From positions 1 to 64,000 of the forward strand of contig QNYZ01000060.1 of assembly GCA_003973265.1 (NCBI GenBank): DNA of 64,000 nt, given 5' to 3'. The translations under genes and the position numbers were made by a program. This DNA is from Deltaproteobacteria bacterium. GTDB taxonomy: Bacteria; Desulfobacterota; Desulfobacteria; Desulfobacterales; QNYZ01. A model generated the notes under the pieces. The model had not been told where the DNA came from, did not search any database, and was given only the letters and a program-made list of their open reading frames with translations. This document shows, in pieces, positions 1 to 10,888 of this stretch (positions are counted from its first letter, which is position 1; each line of letters starts with the position of its first letter).

Positions 1-129
1 CATTGCTGTCCAAAATAAATCTTAAAGCAGGTTTTGGTTCAAATTAAATCAACATGTTACGAGCACCCCTTCTGCCAGGATAGTTGTCACCTCCAGCTCA
101 CCGCATCATTTACGCATATTATGACTGAA
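1..129. other. Window edge, no gene seen
   Basis: The first 129 bases lie downstream of the minus-strand nitrilase-family gene. They carry no ORF with convincing coding character and no clear hairpin followed by a T-run. The gene that precedes this stretch lies outside the window. Confidence 0.5.
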
Positions 130-918
130 TTATTCAGAGCGTCTGGAAAGCCAGGACACGCGGTCATTGTAAGCACTAAATTTATCCCTCGCATTTTGAA
201 CATCTGCCAGATCAATATCGCTTTTTATAATAACATCCTCATCACCGCCGCTGGCCAAGATCACGCCCCAGGGATTGAGCATCATGCTGTGCCCCACAAA
301 TGTGGTGCCCAGGTTGGGGCCCACCGAGTTGGCCGAAACCAGAAAGCATTGGTTTTCCAGGGCCCTGGCACGGTTGAATATGATCCAGTGTTCCAGGCGC
401 GGGTAGGGCCAGGCCGAACAGATCAGAAAAAGTGCCGCCCCCTTTTCGGCCATGCGCCGGAACAACTCGGGAAACCGCAGGTCATAGCAGGTGGCCATGC
501 CGATCTTACCCAGGGGCGTATCGGCAACGATAACCTTCTTGCCGGGCTTCAAAATCCGGGTTTCCCGTGAATTATGACCGAACAGGTGTATCTTACGGTA
601 ATTGGCCAGTATGTCACCTTCCGGCGACAACAGATAGCTGGAGTTAAAGTAGTTGTTGTTATCTTTCTCCACAAAGCTACCGGTGTGCAGAAATATACCC
701 GCTTCCCGGGCCGCCTGCCTGAGAGCGGTCAGGGTCGGGCCTTCACGGTCTTCGGCTTCGGATGCATAGCGGTCAAAGCTCATAAATCCGACGTTCCAGA
801 TCTCGGGCAGAATGACGAGATCCGCATCAGCGGCCCTTTTGATATTTTCAAGGGCTTTGACAACCGTTTTCTCTTTATCGCCCTCAACGACACTCATTTG
901 GATGGATGCCACACGCAT
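130..918 (-). CDS. Carbon-nitrogen hydrolase (nitrilase superfamily)
   Basis: A cytosolic amidohydrolase of the nitrilase superfamily, closest by eye to the omega-amidase/YafV-like branch that hydrolyses small omega-amides such as 2-oxoglutaramate. The catalytic triad can be placed: Glu in LPEIWNVGF, Lys in YRKIHLFG and the nucleophilic Cys in ATCYDLRFPELFR. Length (262 aa) is normal for a single-domain member. The ATG at 918 is supported by an AAGGAG Shine-Dalgarno about 8 nt upstream. No operon partner is visible. The family is very confident; the substrate is not established, and a formamidase or other amidase role is possible. Confidence 0.88.
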   Translation of the reverse strand: MRVASIQMSVVEGDKEKTVVKALENIKRAADADLVILPEIWNVGFMSFDRYASEAEDREGPTLTALRQAAREAGIFLHTGSFVEKDNNNYFNSSYLLSPEGDILANYRKIHLFGHNSRETRILKPGKKVIVADTPLGKIGMATCYDLRFPELFRRMAEKGAALFLICSAWPYPRLEHWIIFNRARALENQCFLVSANSVGPNLGTTFVGHSMMLNPWGVILASGGDEDVIIKSDIDLADVQNARDKFSAYNDRVSWLSRRSE

Positions 919-1894
919 AAGGCTTGCTCCTTAATTATCCGATTTCTAAACAGGGTTTTTCTGAATAATCAGCAACTGCCGTAAAGACGGTCAAAATTTG
1001 ACAACAGATAACCCCAAGGCGTTTCTTTGAAAATTACAATCGCGATTAAAAACAAACAGGAACCATCAAACAGCACCTCAGGAATCCCATATGACGAAAT
1101 AATTGAATCTTCACCCGTTTCTCCAGATTTATCACGATAAATGATACCAGGATGGCCATTTCAGATGCCCTTGCCCGTTTACACTTGATCCACAATAAGC
1201 TGAACCGTTGCTTTCCCTGCCCGGACTTACCCTCTCTGAATGCATCCGCATACTTTTATTATAAAATATTTATATAATTTTATCAATATCTTATTTTGTT
1301 TTGGCTATCTTTGAATAGAAAATTTTAACAGCCCCTTTAACAGCCCCATGGTCCGGCTGTATGATGCCATTGCCCCTGGTACCGGTTTTACCGGATACCG
1401 GGCCAAAAATTGCCAGGACCACGGCTCCTGCAACTGAAGGCCAAATCGCCGACACTGGAACTTCTGGTGATTGAAGCCGTTTGTGGAGTCATCGATCTCA
1501 TACGCAAACAGGACTGAAACGTAGAATTTTACCCCGAATGCAGAGCCTTTGCCGTTGGGACTGGCCCCTCCTGCCCGGCTTTTCAGGAAACCCCGGGTGA
1601 TAAGGATATCGGTTTAACCGATTTAACCTTTGAGTCGGACAGGCTTAAGCGGTCTTTCCCGGGTGGAAAATCTGAAAAAGCCTGCACGGTAAAGTACAAT
1701 ACCGGTCTGCCTCTTTTTGCCCTGTTTCTCTACAACAGGGTGATGATCCCGGCAGAAACCATATTCTCATGCGTTGTCCTTTTTTCCGGCACATGATACT
1801 GGCACAAGACGTCACAATATTTACAGATCAACGGATCAGGCGTCAATTCAGAGCGGTGCCCTTTGATTTTAAAAAAGCCTATAAAGGAGTAGAG
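919..1894. other. Long gene-poor interval
   Basis: Almost 1 kb separates the divergent nitrilase and korA genes. The middle (about 1240-1320) is very AT-rich. From 1320 to 1760 base composition returns to the genome average and short open stretches appear in different frames, for example one ending in ...VCGVIDLIRKQD before a stop near 1516. None is long or recognisable. It may be a decayed gene, but the frames do not join into any family I know. No tRNA or other RNA gene was recognised. Confidence 0.45.
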
Positions 1895-3016
1895 ATGGCC
1901 TTAAATCTAATGGAAGGGAATGAAGCCATCGGCTGGGGAGCCATGGCGGCGGGATGCAACTTTTTCGCAGGCTATCCGATTACCCCCGCGACAGGCATTT
2001 ACAATACCATGCTCAAGCTGCTGCCGCCCCGGGGGGGCGTCTGCCTTCAGGGGGAAGATGAAATCGCATCGATCGGGTTCTGTCTGGGTGCATCAATGGC
2101 CGGCATGAAAACCATGACGGCGACATCGGGGCCGGGAATCAGCCTGTACAGCGAACAGATATCGTTTGCCATCGGCAGTGAGATTCCCGTTGTTATCATT
2201 GACGTCCAGCGCCTGGGACCCTCCACCGGGTCTGCCACCAAAGGCGCCGACGGGGATATCCAGTTTCTGCGATGGGGCAGCAGCAGCGGACTGCCGGTGA
2301 TCGTTTTGGCACCGGTCGATGTAAAAGACTGCTATCTGCTCACCGGGCAGGCCTTTAACCTGGCCGAGCAGTATCGCTGCCCGGTATTTATCGCCGCCAA
2401 CAAGGAAATCTCCATGACCCGGGAGACCCTGGATCTTGAAGCGTTGGATATGCCATCGATTATCAACCGCCAGATGGCCGATTCAACTGCGTCTTTTTTA
2501 CCCTTTGGGACAGGCGGCAAGCAACAGGTGCCCGGTTTTCTTCCCATCGGTGGAGATCGCCCGGTACGCCAGACATCGTCCACCCACGGCGCGGATGGTT
2601 ATATCACGACCGATCCGGAACAGATCGCCGCGATGCAGGCACGCCTGGATGCCAAGCTCAAAACAGCCGTTTCCGAGTTTACCTGTTTCGAGGAATTGAA
2701 TGTACAAAACGCCGATACGCTGGTGATTGCATACGGGGTAACGGCGCGCGCGGCAAAGGCGGCGGTCAGAAGACTCGAAAAAAGCGATCACCCGGCGTCG
2801 CTGCTGATTTTAAAAACGTTGTGGCCCGTCCCCGAGGCCCTGATTCGGGAAAAGGCAGCTTCCTGCCAACACATCGTCATGGTGGAAATGAACCTGGGGC
2901 AGTATGTTCGGGAACTCCGGCGGTTGTTACCCGATAAGAAGATCGATTTTCTGGGACAGATGAACGGTGAACTGATTAAACCCGGTCAGATTATGGAGGT
3001 AATCGCGCATGGATAG
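1895..3016 (+). CDS. korA: 2-oxoacid:ferredoxin oxidoreductase, alpha subunit
   Basis: The alpha subunit of a 2-oxoacid:acceptor oxidoreductase, which converts 2-oxoacids and CoA to acyl-CoA and reduced ferredoxin. The N-terminal pyrimidine-binding domain shows GNEAIGWGAMAAGCNFFAGYPITPA and GEDEIASIGFCLGASMAG, followed by GPGISLYSEQISFA; a transketolase C-terminal-like domain follows (about residues 255-370). The ORF track opens at 1769, but ATG 1895 has an AAAGGAG site and starts exactly at the family N-terminus, giving 373 aa. It overlaps the beta/gamma gene by 8 bp. The specific substrate (2-oxoglutarate, branched-chain oxoacids or other) cannot be read from the sequence, so the symbol is approximate. 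Confidence 0.87.
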   Translation: MALNLMEGNEAIGWGAMAAGCNFFAGYPITPATGIYNTMLKLLPPRGGVCLQGEDEIASIGFCLGASMAGMKTMTATSGPGISLYSEQISFAIGSEIPVVIIDVQRLGPSTGSATKGADGDIQFLRWGSSSGLPVIVLAPVDVKDCYLLTGQAFNLAEQYRCPVFIAANKEISMTRETLDLEALDMPSIINRQMADSTASFLPFGTGGKQQVPGFLPIGGDRPVRQTSSTHGADGYITTDPEQIAAMQARLDAKLKTAVSEFTCFEELNVQNADTLVIAYGVTARAAKAAVRRLEKSDHPASLLILKTLWPVPEALIREKAASCQHIVMVEMNLGQYVRELRRLLPDKKIDFLGQMNGELIKPGQIMEVIAHG

Positions 3017-4304
3017 CCTTTTGAACGAAAGTCGCCCAGCGGTGTTCTGCCCGGGATGCTCACACGAAAAAGTCATGCATGGGGTCGATCAGGCCCTGAC
3101 AGGGATGGGGATTGCCGCTGAAGGTGTGGTTATCGTGTCCGATATCGGGTGTTCCGGGCTGTTCGATGTCTTTTTTAATACCCATGCGTTTCATGGATTG
3201 CATGGCCGGGCGCTGACGTATGCCACCGGGATCAAGATGGCCCGGCCGCACCTTAAAGTCATCGTTACCATGGGCGACGGCGGCCTGGGTATCGGCGGCG
3301 CTCATGTTTTAAGTACCTGCCGGCGCAATATCGATCTTACCCTCCTGGTACTCAACAACTTCAACTACGGCATGACCGGCGGTCAATGTTCGGCCACCAC
3401 TCCCCGGGAGGCGGTGGTCGGATCCGGTTTTTTAAACAGGATTGAAAAGCCGATGGATATCTGCCAGGTGGCCGGTGCTGCCGGAGCCGGCTATCTGGAC
3501 CGCGTCTCTGCCTACGACAAGGGGTTGGTGGCGGCGCTCAAGGCCGCAATGGCCTTTGACGGGTTTTCACTGGTCGATATCTGGGGCATCTGCCCCGGTC
3601 GATACACCCGCCGGAATAAACTGACGCCGAAAACCATCGAATCCGACCTGGCGCAATTGCCGAGCCTGGATGATTTTATGGCCCGAAACGCCAGAGTTGA
3701 ATACAGCCGGGCCTACCGGCAGGAAGCCGCCCGGCAACCGGTCGTATCGGACCCGATTCGTATCAAAGCGTCATGCACCTCCCCGATGGCCGGGCGCAGC
3801 GAAATCGTTCTGCTGGGAAGCGCCGGCCAGCGTATCCTCACCGCGGGAGAGCTGCTCTGTCTTTCAGGGGCCGCGGCCGGGTGCCATGCCACGCAGAAGA
3901 ACGATTACCCCATTACGGTCATGCGGGGCCATTCGGTCACCGAGGTGATTCTATCCGATACCGAGATTGAATACACCGGAATCGAAAATCCGTCGAGCGT
4001 TATCGTTCTGGCAGCAGAGGGCGTGAATCGACGCAAAAAAATGCTGTCCGAGCTGTCATCAGATACCCATGTCATTAAAGCGGCGGGGATTGAATTGCCG
4101 GCCTGCCAGGCTGTGATTTCCGAAGTGGATTTCAGGGCCAGAAAGATCAAGGCACCGGACTGGGCCCTGGCGGCACTGGCAATCCTGGCATGGCAAAACA
4201 AGATCTTGACAGTGGAAATGCTGAAAGCCGCGCTGAAATTACGATTTAACAGCGCCGTTTACGAAAAAGCGCTCAGGGTGGTGGAAAAAGCGGCCCCTCA
4301 ATAA
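3009..4304 (+). CDS. korB: 2-oxoacid:ferredoxin oxidoreductase, fused beta-gamma subunit
   Basis: The partner of korA. Residues 1 to about 225 are the TPP- and [4Fe-4S]-binding beta subunit: FCPGCSHEK, the pyrophosphate motif GDGGLGIGGAHVLS, and NNFNYGMTGGQCSATTP. Residues from about 260 to the end resemble the gamma subunit, with EIVLLGSAGQRILTAGELL and MRGHSVTEVILSD standing in for the usual GxGGQG and RGG(x)S motifs. Beta and gamma are usually separate polypeptides, or gamma is fused to alpha, so this order is less common. No ferredoxin-type delta subunit follows. The gene is translationally coupled to korA by an 8-bp overlap. Substrate is unknown. Confidence 0.85.
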   Translation: MDSLLNESRPAVFCPGCSHEKVMHGVDQALTGMGIAAEGVVIVSDIGCSGLFDVFFNTHAFHGLHGRALTYATGIKMARPHLKVIVTMGDGGLGIGGAHVLSTCRRNIDLTLLVLNNFNYGMTGGQCSATTPREAVVGSGFLNRIEKPMDICQVAGAAGAGYLDRVSAYDKGLVAALKAAMAFDGFSLVDIWGICPGRYTRRNKLTPKTIESDLAQLPSLDDFMARNARVEYSRAYRQEAARQPVVSDPIRIKASCTSPMAGRSEIVLLGSAGQRILTAGELLCLSGAAAGCHATQKNDYPITVMRGHSVTEVILSDTEIEYTGIENPSSVIVLAAEGVNRRKKMLSELSSDTHVIKAAGIELPACQAVISEVDFRARKIKAPDWALAALAILAWQNKILTVEMLKAALKLRFNSAVYEKALRVVEKAAPQ

Positions 4305-4344
4305 CCACGGGCTGAAATTCCCGCGGGTTGGCCGGCCGGCGGAT

Positions 4345-4566
4345 CTATATCACCGCTTCCACCGATCCGATTTCGGGAATTTTCGCTTTGAGAACCCGTT
4401 CGATCCCGTTTTTTAACGTCATCTGAGACATGGGGCAGCCGGAACAGGCGCCCTGCAGGCGAACTTTAACGATATTTCCGTCCACTTCCACCAGTTCCAC
4501 ATCGCCGCCATCGGCCTGAAGCATCGGGCGGATCTCGTTTAACGCGGCTTCAACTTTTTCCTGCAT
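4345..4566 (-). CDS. NifU C-terminal domain (Nfu-type) Fe-S carrier
   Basis: A 73-residue stand-alone NifU-like domain, predicted to carry or transfer an Fe-S cluster in the cytosol. The diagnostic CSGCPMSQ (CxxC) motif follows a typical [15 protein letters not shown] segment. It is much shorter than NfuA or full NifU because it has neither the degenerate A-type domain nor the IscU-like domain; such small versions are common in anaerobes. The ATG is preceded by AAGGAG. It is convergent with korB, leaving 40 bp between stops. Confidence 0.88.
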   Translation of the reverse strand: MQEKVEAALNEIRPMLQADGGDVELVEVDGNIVKVRLQGACSGCPMSQMTLKNGIERVLKAKIPEIGSVEAVI

Positions 4567-4620
4567 GACATCTCCTTTTGAAAAGTTCGATACTGAGCCC
4601 GTCGGGGCCTGAGTCGCAGA

Positions 4621-5367
4621 TTAATATTTTTCCGCTGCCAGGCGGAGCAGCTGCCGGACTTCCGGTTGGAACCAGCAATCGAGAAATTCTACCTGGCTGG
4701 ATTCGGCATATTGCCGGTAGCTTTGTTCAATGGCTTTCACCCGGCTTTTTTTGATCAGTGAAAAGGCATCCGGCCGGCTGGATGCGATACCGGCGATCTT
4801 TTCAATGGCCCTGGGTTCCAGATCCGCTTTGGAAAAAATCCGGTCTACCAGCCCGGAAGCGTCAGCCTGCTCGGGGCCGACCAGCTCACCGGTGTAGGCC
4901 ATTTCCGTGGCCACGCGATCGCCGACGATCTGTCTCAGGAGAAGGTCGACCAGATAAGGAACCGGCAGGCCGATTCTGATTTCGTTGAGCCCCATCAGGC
5001 ATTTTCCCCGGGTGATAAACCGATAATCGCACCCAAGGGCCAGGATGGTTCCGCCGGCCGTGGCGTGTCCTGACATCGCGCAGGCGGTGGGAATGGGGAG
5101 GGTATAAAGCGAAAGAATAACCTGGTGGAACCGGCTTAAAAAATCGGCCATTCGATCCCGATCGAGCCGGACCAGCGCCGGCAGATCGAGCCCGATGCTG
5201 AAAAATTTGTTTCCACCGGCCAGGATCAGTCCGCGGTATTTATCTGCCACGTCCGCCAGGGCATCGCTGAGCTCCGACACCATCTCCAGATTAATGGCAT
5301 TGGTGACGCCGCGGGACAGACGCAAAACGACGACCGGATCGTGAGGTTCAAGCTGAATTGTTTTCAT
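4621..5367 (-). CDS. Enoyl-CoA hydratase/isomerase family protein
   Basis: A crotonase-fold protein of about 248 aa. The oxyanion-hole regions are recognisable: LILAGGNKFFSIGLDLPAL and MSGHATAGGTILALGCDYRFI, and LNEIRIGLPVP occupies the position of a catalytic-acid helix. The second catalytic Glu of classical hydratases is not obvious, so isomerase, hydrolase or delta3,delta2-enoyl-CoA isomerase-type activity is equally possible. Two in-frame ATGs compete (5376 and 5367); I chose MKTIQLEP as the natural family start, though neither has a strong Shine-Dalgarno site. It probably acts in fatty or aromatic acyl-CoA turnover. Confidence 0.82.
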   Translation of the reverse strand: MKTIQLEPHDPVVVLRLSRGVTNAINLEMVSELSDALADVADKYRGLILAGGNKFFSIGLDLPALVRLDRDRMADFLSRFHQVILSLYTLPIPTACAMSGHATAGGTILALGCDYRFITRGKCLMGLNEIRIGLPVPYLVDLLLRQIVGDRVATEMAYTGELVGPEQADASGLVDRIFSKADLEPRAIEKIAGIASSRPDAFSLIKKSRVKAIEQSYRQYAESSQVEFLDCWFQPEVRQLLRLAAEKY

Positions 5368-5441
5368 GACATACATCCGTTATGATTTATGCTGGCTATA
5401 AACTACCGCTTAATCGGTGTCATCGCAACCACCAATCGGGC

Positions 5442-7635
<2,194 letters not shown>

Positions 7636-7660
7636 ATTTACAGCGATCCTGAGATAGTAT

Positions 7661-7846
7661 TCAGGTGCGGCCGAAATAGACAAAAAGCAGGCCGAGGGTA
7701 ATAAGGACAAGGCCCATTACCCGGAGTGTCGATTCCGGCATTTCGACCACTTTCTTGACCCACTCCTTCATCCGCTCGGGGAATGCGAAATAGGGCAATC
7801 CCTCGAAAATCATGACCATGCCAATAACGCAAAGAAAAAAATCCAT
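7661..7846 (-). CDS. DUF2065 family small membrane protein
   Basis: A 61-residue protein with two hydrophobic helices (about residues 2-20 and 42-58) around FPERMKEWVKKVVEMPESTLRVMG. This architecture and the FPE-x-MK-x-W pattern fit the DUF2065 (YjeT-like) family, a small inner-membrane protein of unknown function. It ends 25 bp before queA and is probably the first gene of a DUF2065-queA-tgt operon. Another ORF of similar size on the same strand (7638-7832) is its out-of-frame shadow. Confidence 0.8.
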   Translation of the reverse strand: MDFFLCVIGMVMIFEGLPYFAFPERMKEWVKKVVEMPESTLRVMGLVLITLGLLFVYFGRT

Positions 7847-7880
7847 TAAAATTCCTCGTGACGGGAACGGCTAAAGGTAA

Positions 7881-7909
7881 TAGATATTCGGATGAAATTC
7901 AAATATCAA
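7881..7909 (-). promoter_or_regulatory. Possible sigma70-type promoter for DUF2065-queA-tgt
   Basis: On the minus strand TTGATA is followed after 17 nt by TATCTA, about 35 bp upstream of the DUF2065 start. The segment also contains an inverted GATATT/AATATC pair. It fits the consensus moderately and is the only good match close to the gene. Confidence 0.35.
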
Positions 7910-8015
7910 GCGATAGGTCCCATCCGCAAAAATCGTCCGGGCAGAGACGAACAACCCTTACGATGCGGGATGATGTCGTTTTTGCCATCAGGGGAGAGTG
8001 GAAATAAATGGGGTA

Positions 8016-8753
8016 CTATTCCTCAAGCGGTTTGATAATCTGAAAGGTAATGTTATCCGTGGCGCCATTTTCCAACGCATAATCAAGCAGTTTTTCCGCT
8101 GCGTCTTCTTGTGAATTATCCAGTAATGTCCGGGCAATAAATGCGTTGTTCAACATATTATAGAGCCCGTCGCTGGCGATCAGATACGTCCGCACCGGGT
8201 CGAAGGGCCAGATGGAAATATACGGGTCAATATGATCTCTTTCACCGGTCAGGGCCAGGGTCAGCATGTGCCTGTTGGGATGTGTATGGGCTTCTTTTTC
8301 GGTAATCTGACCGGATTCGACCAGCTGGTTAACCAGGGTGTGGTCATGGCTCTCCTGAACCATTGAATCAGCGTCCAGGGAGTAGATCCGTGTGTCTCCC
8401 ACATTGGCACAGACGGTCTGGTCTTTCATGAATAAAACCATGGCCAGGGTGGTGCCAAACCGGGTGATGTCGTTTTCTTCCCGGTAGACCCGAAGGCGAT
8501 CTTCGGCCAGGTTAAATAGATCGATAATCCATTGCCGAATGGGTTTGTTGATTTCGGAGATCGCGGCAAATTCTTTTAAAACGCATTCAACCACCATTTT
8601 ACTGGCGATGTCGCCCAGGCCATAGCCACCCATGCCATCCGCCACGCAGAACAGGCAGGCGTCTAATTTCTCATTTCGATGTTCTCCAAGAAAATCTTCG
8701 TTTCGTTTCCTGACTTTCCCGGTATCGGTCTTTTCGACCAGATGAAACTGCAT
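8016..8753 (-). CDS. PP2C-family serine/threonine phosphatase
   Basis: A Stp1/PrpC-type metal-dependent protein phosphatase that removes phosphate from Ser/Thr. The motifs appear in order: KVRKRNEDF, FCVADGMGGYGLGD, NVGDTRIYSL, LALTG and IASDGLYNML, with a C-terminal GATDNITFQII that carries the last metal-binding Asp. The ORF track extends to 8831, but MQFHLVEKTDTG at 8753 has AAAGG 8 nt upstream and starts the fold directly, giving 245 aa. It has no membrane segment. It is divergent from rsbRD-dsrMKJOP and no kinase gene is adjacent. Its target is unknown; the neighbouring RsbRD-like protein is a speculative candidate. Confidence 0.88.
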   Translation of the reverse strand: MQFHLVEKTDTGKVRKRNEDFLGEHRNEKLDACLFCVADGMGGYGLGDIASKMVVECVLKEFAAISEINKPIRQWIIDLFNLAEDRLRVYREENDITRFGTTLAMVLFMKDQTVCANVGDTRIYSLDADSMVQESHDHTLVNQLVESGQITEKEAHTHPNRHMLTLALTGERDHIDPYISIWPFDPVRTYLIASDGLYNMLNNAFIARTLLDNSQEDAAEKLLDYALENGATDNITFQIIKPLEE

Positions 8754-8944
8754 GGGCCATGCCTTTGTCTGTTTTCCCATTATTTGCGTAGCATAAACTA
8801 TTTTTGTACATGTAATCAATAAAAAAAACAATATTATAATATGCGACCTGCATCCTTGCCCGGACGGCTGATTCCATGGATACCACGGGAGCGCAAAATC
8901 GACTTTTAAAAGCGACTAACCGCCATGGGCAGGAACAATTATGC

Positions 8945-8973
8945 TTGACAATATTCGGACGCCCGACTATAAA
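8945..8973 (+). promoter_or_regulatory. sigma70-type promoter of the rsbRD-dsr operon
   Basis: TTGACA (8945) and TATAAA (8968) are separated by exactly 17 bp, a near-consensus promoter. The predicted start near 8980 leaves a leader of about 120 nt before rsbRD. A small GGGC-AAAAA-GCCC hairpin lies just inside the leader (about 8985-8997). Confidence 0.7.
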
Positions 8974-9036
8974 ATCTTCTCTTGGGCAAAAAGCCCGCAA
9001 CCCCTGATTGAGTGATTACCCGATCGTCGGAAATGC

Positions 9037-9084
9037 TGTTTTGCGCAGGACATGTTTTGCACAGGACATGTTTTGCACAGGACA
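9037..9084 (+). repeat. Three tandem 16-bp repeats in the dsr leader
   Basis: The unit TGTTTTGCACAGGACA occurs three times head to tail with a single base difference in the first copy (G for A). The array ends 18 bp before the rsbRD start codon and abuts its GGAGGG ribosome site. Each unit carries AGGA followed by CATG, so the leader offers repeated imperfect ribosome-site/start combinations. Confidence 0.85.
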
Positions 9085-9102
9085 TGGAGGGATGTTCGGC
9101 AC

Positions 9103-9651
9103 ATGAACTTAAAAGCCCGTCTCGAAAAACATAAGGATACCATCATCGATCAATGGTTTGACCGGGTCGTTAAAACGTATCCAGCCGACACGGCCGGTTT
9201 TCTTAAAAATAAAAAAGATCCTTTTGCCAATCCGGTCCGCAACAACACCCTTGCCGGGATGAATGCCGTGGTCACTGAATTATTGGGGAATGGCGATCAC
9301 GACGTCATCCGCAAGCATCTCGATCCGGCCATCCGGATTCGGGCCGTACAGCAGTTTACACCGGCCGAGGCGGTCGGGATTATCTTTTTTTTAAAACCGA
9401 TTATTCGTAATATACTGAAAACAAAATATCCGCAGCTGTTCACGGATCCGAAATTCATCTCTGCCCTGTGGGCGCTGGAGTCCGAAATAGACGGCATCGG
9501 CCTGATTGCGTTCGACATTTATGTCGGCTGCCGGGAAAAAATTTACGATCTCAAGGCCACCGTGGAACGTAATACCATTTATAAGGCGTTTCACCGCGCC
9601 GGTCTGGTCGTTGAAGACCCGGAAGATGGACCCGATATCCGGCCGGTATGA
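9103..9651 (+). CDS. RsbRD N-terminal domain protein of the dsr operon
   Basis: A 182-aa all-helical protein matching the RsbRD (RsbT co-antagonist) N-terminal domain, a globin-fold sensor domain. This gene is known as the usual first gene in front of dsrMKJOP in sulfate reducers. Recognisable stretches are MNLKARLEKHKDTIIDQWFDRV at the start and FTPAEAVGIIFFLKPIIRNI in the middle. It lacks the C-terminal STAS domain of true RsbR proteins. The ORF track opens at 9052 inside the repeat array; ATG 9103 after GGAGGG is the better start. A regulatory or assembly role for the DsrMKJOP complex is inferred from context only. Confidence 0.8.
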   Translation: MNLKARLEKHKDTIIDQWFDRVVKTYPADTAGFLKNKKDPFANPVRNNTLAGMNAVVTELLGNGDHDVIRKHLDPAIRIRAVQQFTPAEAVGIIFFLKPIIRNILKTKYPQLFTDPKFISALWALESEIDGIGLIAFDIYVGCREKIYDLKATVERNTIYKAFHRAGLVVEDPEDGPDIRPV

Positions 9652-9810
9652 TGAGTGTGATTTTCTATTGTCCATTTGGCAATGGCCGCAGGCCGCGTCG
9701 GGCAGGGCCGATGTTTTTAATTTTCAGCGTTTAAATGGTTAACAGCCAGGGTATCCGGTCACGGCCCTTAATGTACGTGACATTCATTCGAGGTAAGTGA
9801 GGTACGGTCA

Positions 9811-10878
9811 ATGAACAAACACTATCTGTACGCCCTCTCAGCCGTCATTGCTCTTTTTCTGGTCGCCTATGTCGGGACGGCAGTGCTGGGCCTGAGACTC
9901 ATTTTCGGCGTTCTGATCCCTTACCTGGCGGTAACGGTTTTTATCGTCGGCATTGTCTACAAGATAATGGGATGGGCCCGATCGGCAGTGCCGTTTTGCA
10001 TCCCGACCACTTGCGGGCAGCAAAAATCACTCCCCTGGATTCGGTCGAACAAAATCGACTGTCCGTCTTCGACCGGCGCAGTAATTATCCGGATGATTCT
10101 GGAAGTCACCTGCTTTCGCTCCCTTTTCAGAAATACAAAGATGCGGCTGGAAGAGGGAAACCGGCTCACCTACAAGTGGGAAATATGGCTGTGGGTATCC
10201 GCGCTGGCATTCCACTACGCATTTCTGGTGGTGATAGTTCGCCATCTGCGTCTGTTTATTGAGCCGGTTCCGTTTTTTGTCCGGATGCTCGAAAACGTGG
10301 ACAGCTTCTTTCGCGTTGAAGTTCTGTACGATGCGTTCCAGGTCGGTCTGCCGGGGATCTACCTTTCCGGCCTGGTACTGCTGGCAGCCGTGACCTTCTT
10401 GCTGTTACGGCGGCTGGTTATTCCACAAGTCAGATATATTTCCCTGGCGGCCGATTATTTTCCCCTCTTTCTGATTTTCGGGATTGCGTTCACTGGTATC
10501 CTGATGCGGTATGTCACCAAAATCGATGTCACCGCAGCCAAAACACTGACCATGGGACTGGTAACCCTGCACCCCACGGTACCGGCGGGCATTGGCGGGA
10601 TATTTTATGTGCATCTGTTCTTTGTGAGTACCCTGCTGGCCTATTTCCCCTTTAGCAAGCTGATGCATGCCGGGGGTGTGTTTCTGAGCCCGACCCGGAA
10701 CATGACGACCAACTCCCGGGAAAAACGTCATGAGAATCCCTGGAATTACCCGGTACCGATTCATACCTACGAAGAATATGAAGATGAATTCAGGGAAAAG
10801 ATGGTGGAAGCCGGGCTTCCGGTTGACAAACCATTCGTAAAACCGGCTGAAGAACCGGCTGATTCATCGGCTAAATAA
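9811..10878 (+). CDS. dsrM: DsrM, cytochrome b subunit of the DsrMKJOP complex
   Basis: A membrane cytochrome b of the NarI/HdrE type that links the menaquinone pool to DsrK during dissimilatory sulfite reduction. Multiple transmembrane helices are seen (about residues 6-25, 30-52, 125-146, 175-200, 217-236, 265-285), with His residues in helices that can ligate heme b (ALAFHYAFLV, IFYVHLFF). The segment RIPTTCGQQKSLPW, here CIPTTCGQQKSLPW, is diagnostic of DsrM. The protein is 355 aa with a hydrophilic tail rich in Pro and Glu. It starts at ATG 9811 after GAGGTACGG and is followed 10 bp later by dsrK. Confidence 0.95.
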   Translation: MNKHYLYALSAVIALFLVAYVGTAVLGLRLIFGVLIPYLAVTVFIVGIVYKIMGWARSAVPFCIPTTCGQQKSLPWIRSNKIDCPSSTGAVIIRMILEVTCFRSLFRNTKMRLEEGNRLTYKWEIWLWVSALAFHYAFLVVIVRHLRLFIEPVPFFVRMLENVDSFFRVEVLYDAFQVGLPGIYLSGLVLLAAVTFLLLRRLVIPQVRYISLAADYFPLFLIFGIAFTGILMRYVTKIDVTAAKTLTMGLVTLHPTVPAGIGGIFYVHLFFVSTLLAYFPFSKLMHAGGVFLSPTRNMTTNSREKRHENPWNYPVPIHTYEEYEDEFREKMVEAGLPVDKPFVKPAEEPADSSAK

Positions 10879-10888
10879 GGAGTCATCG

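Noticed and set aside
34-984. Plus-strand ORFs 34-570 and 574-984
   Set aside because: They are antisense to the nitrilase-family gene and have no recognisable motif or ribosome site.
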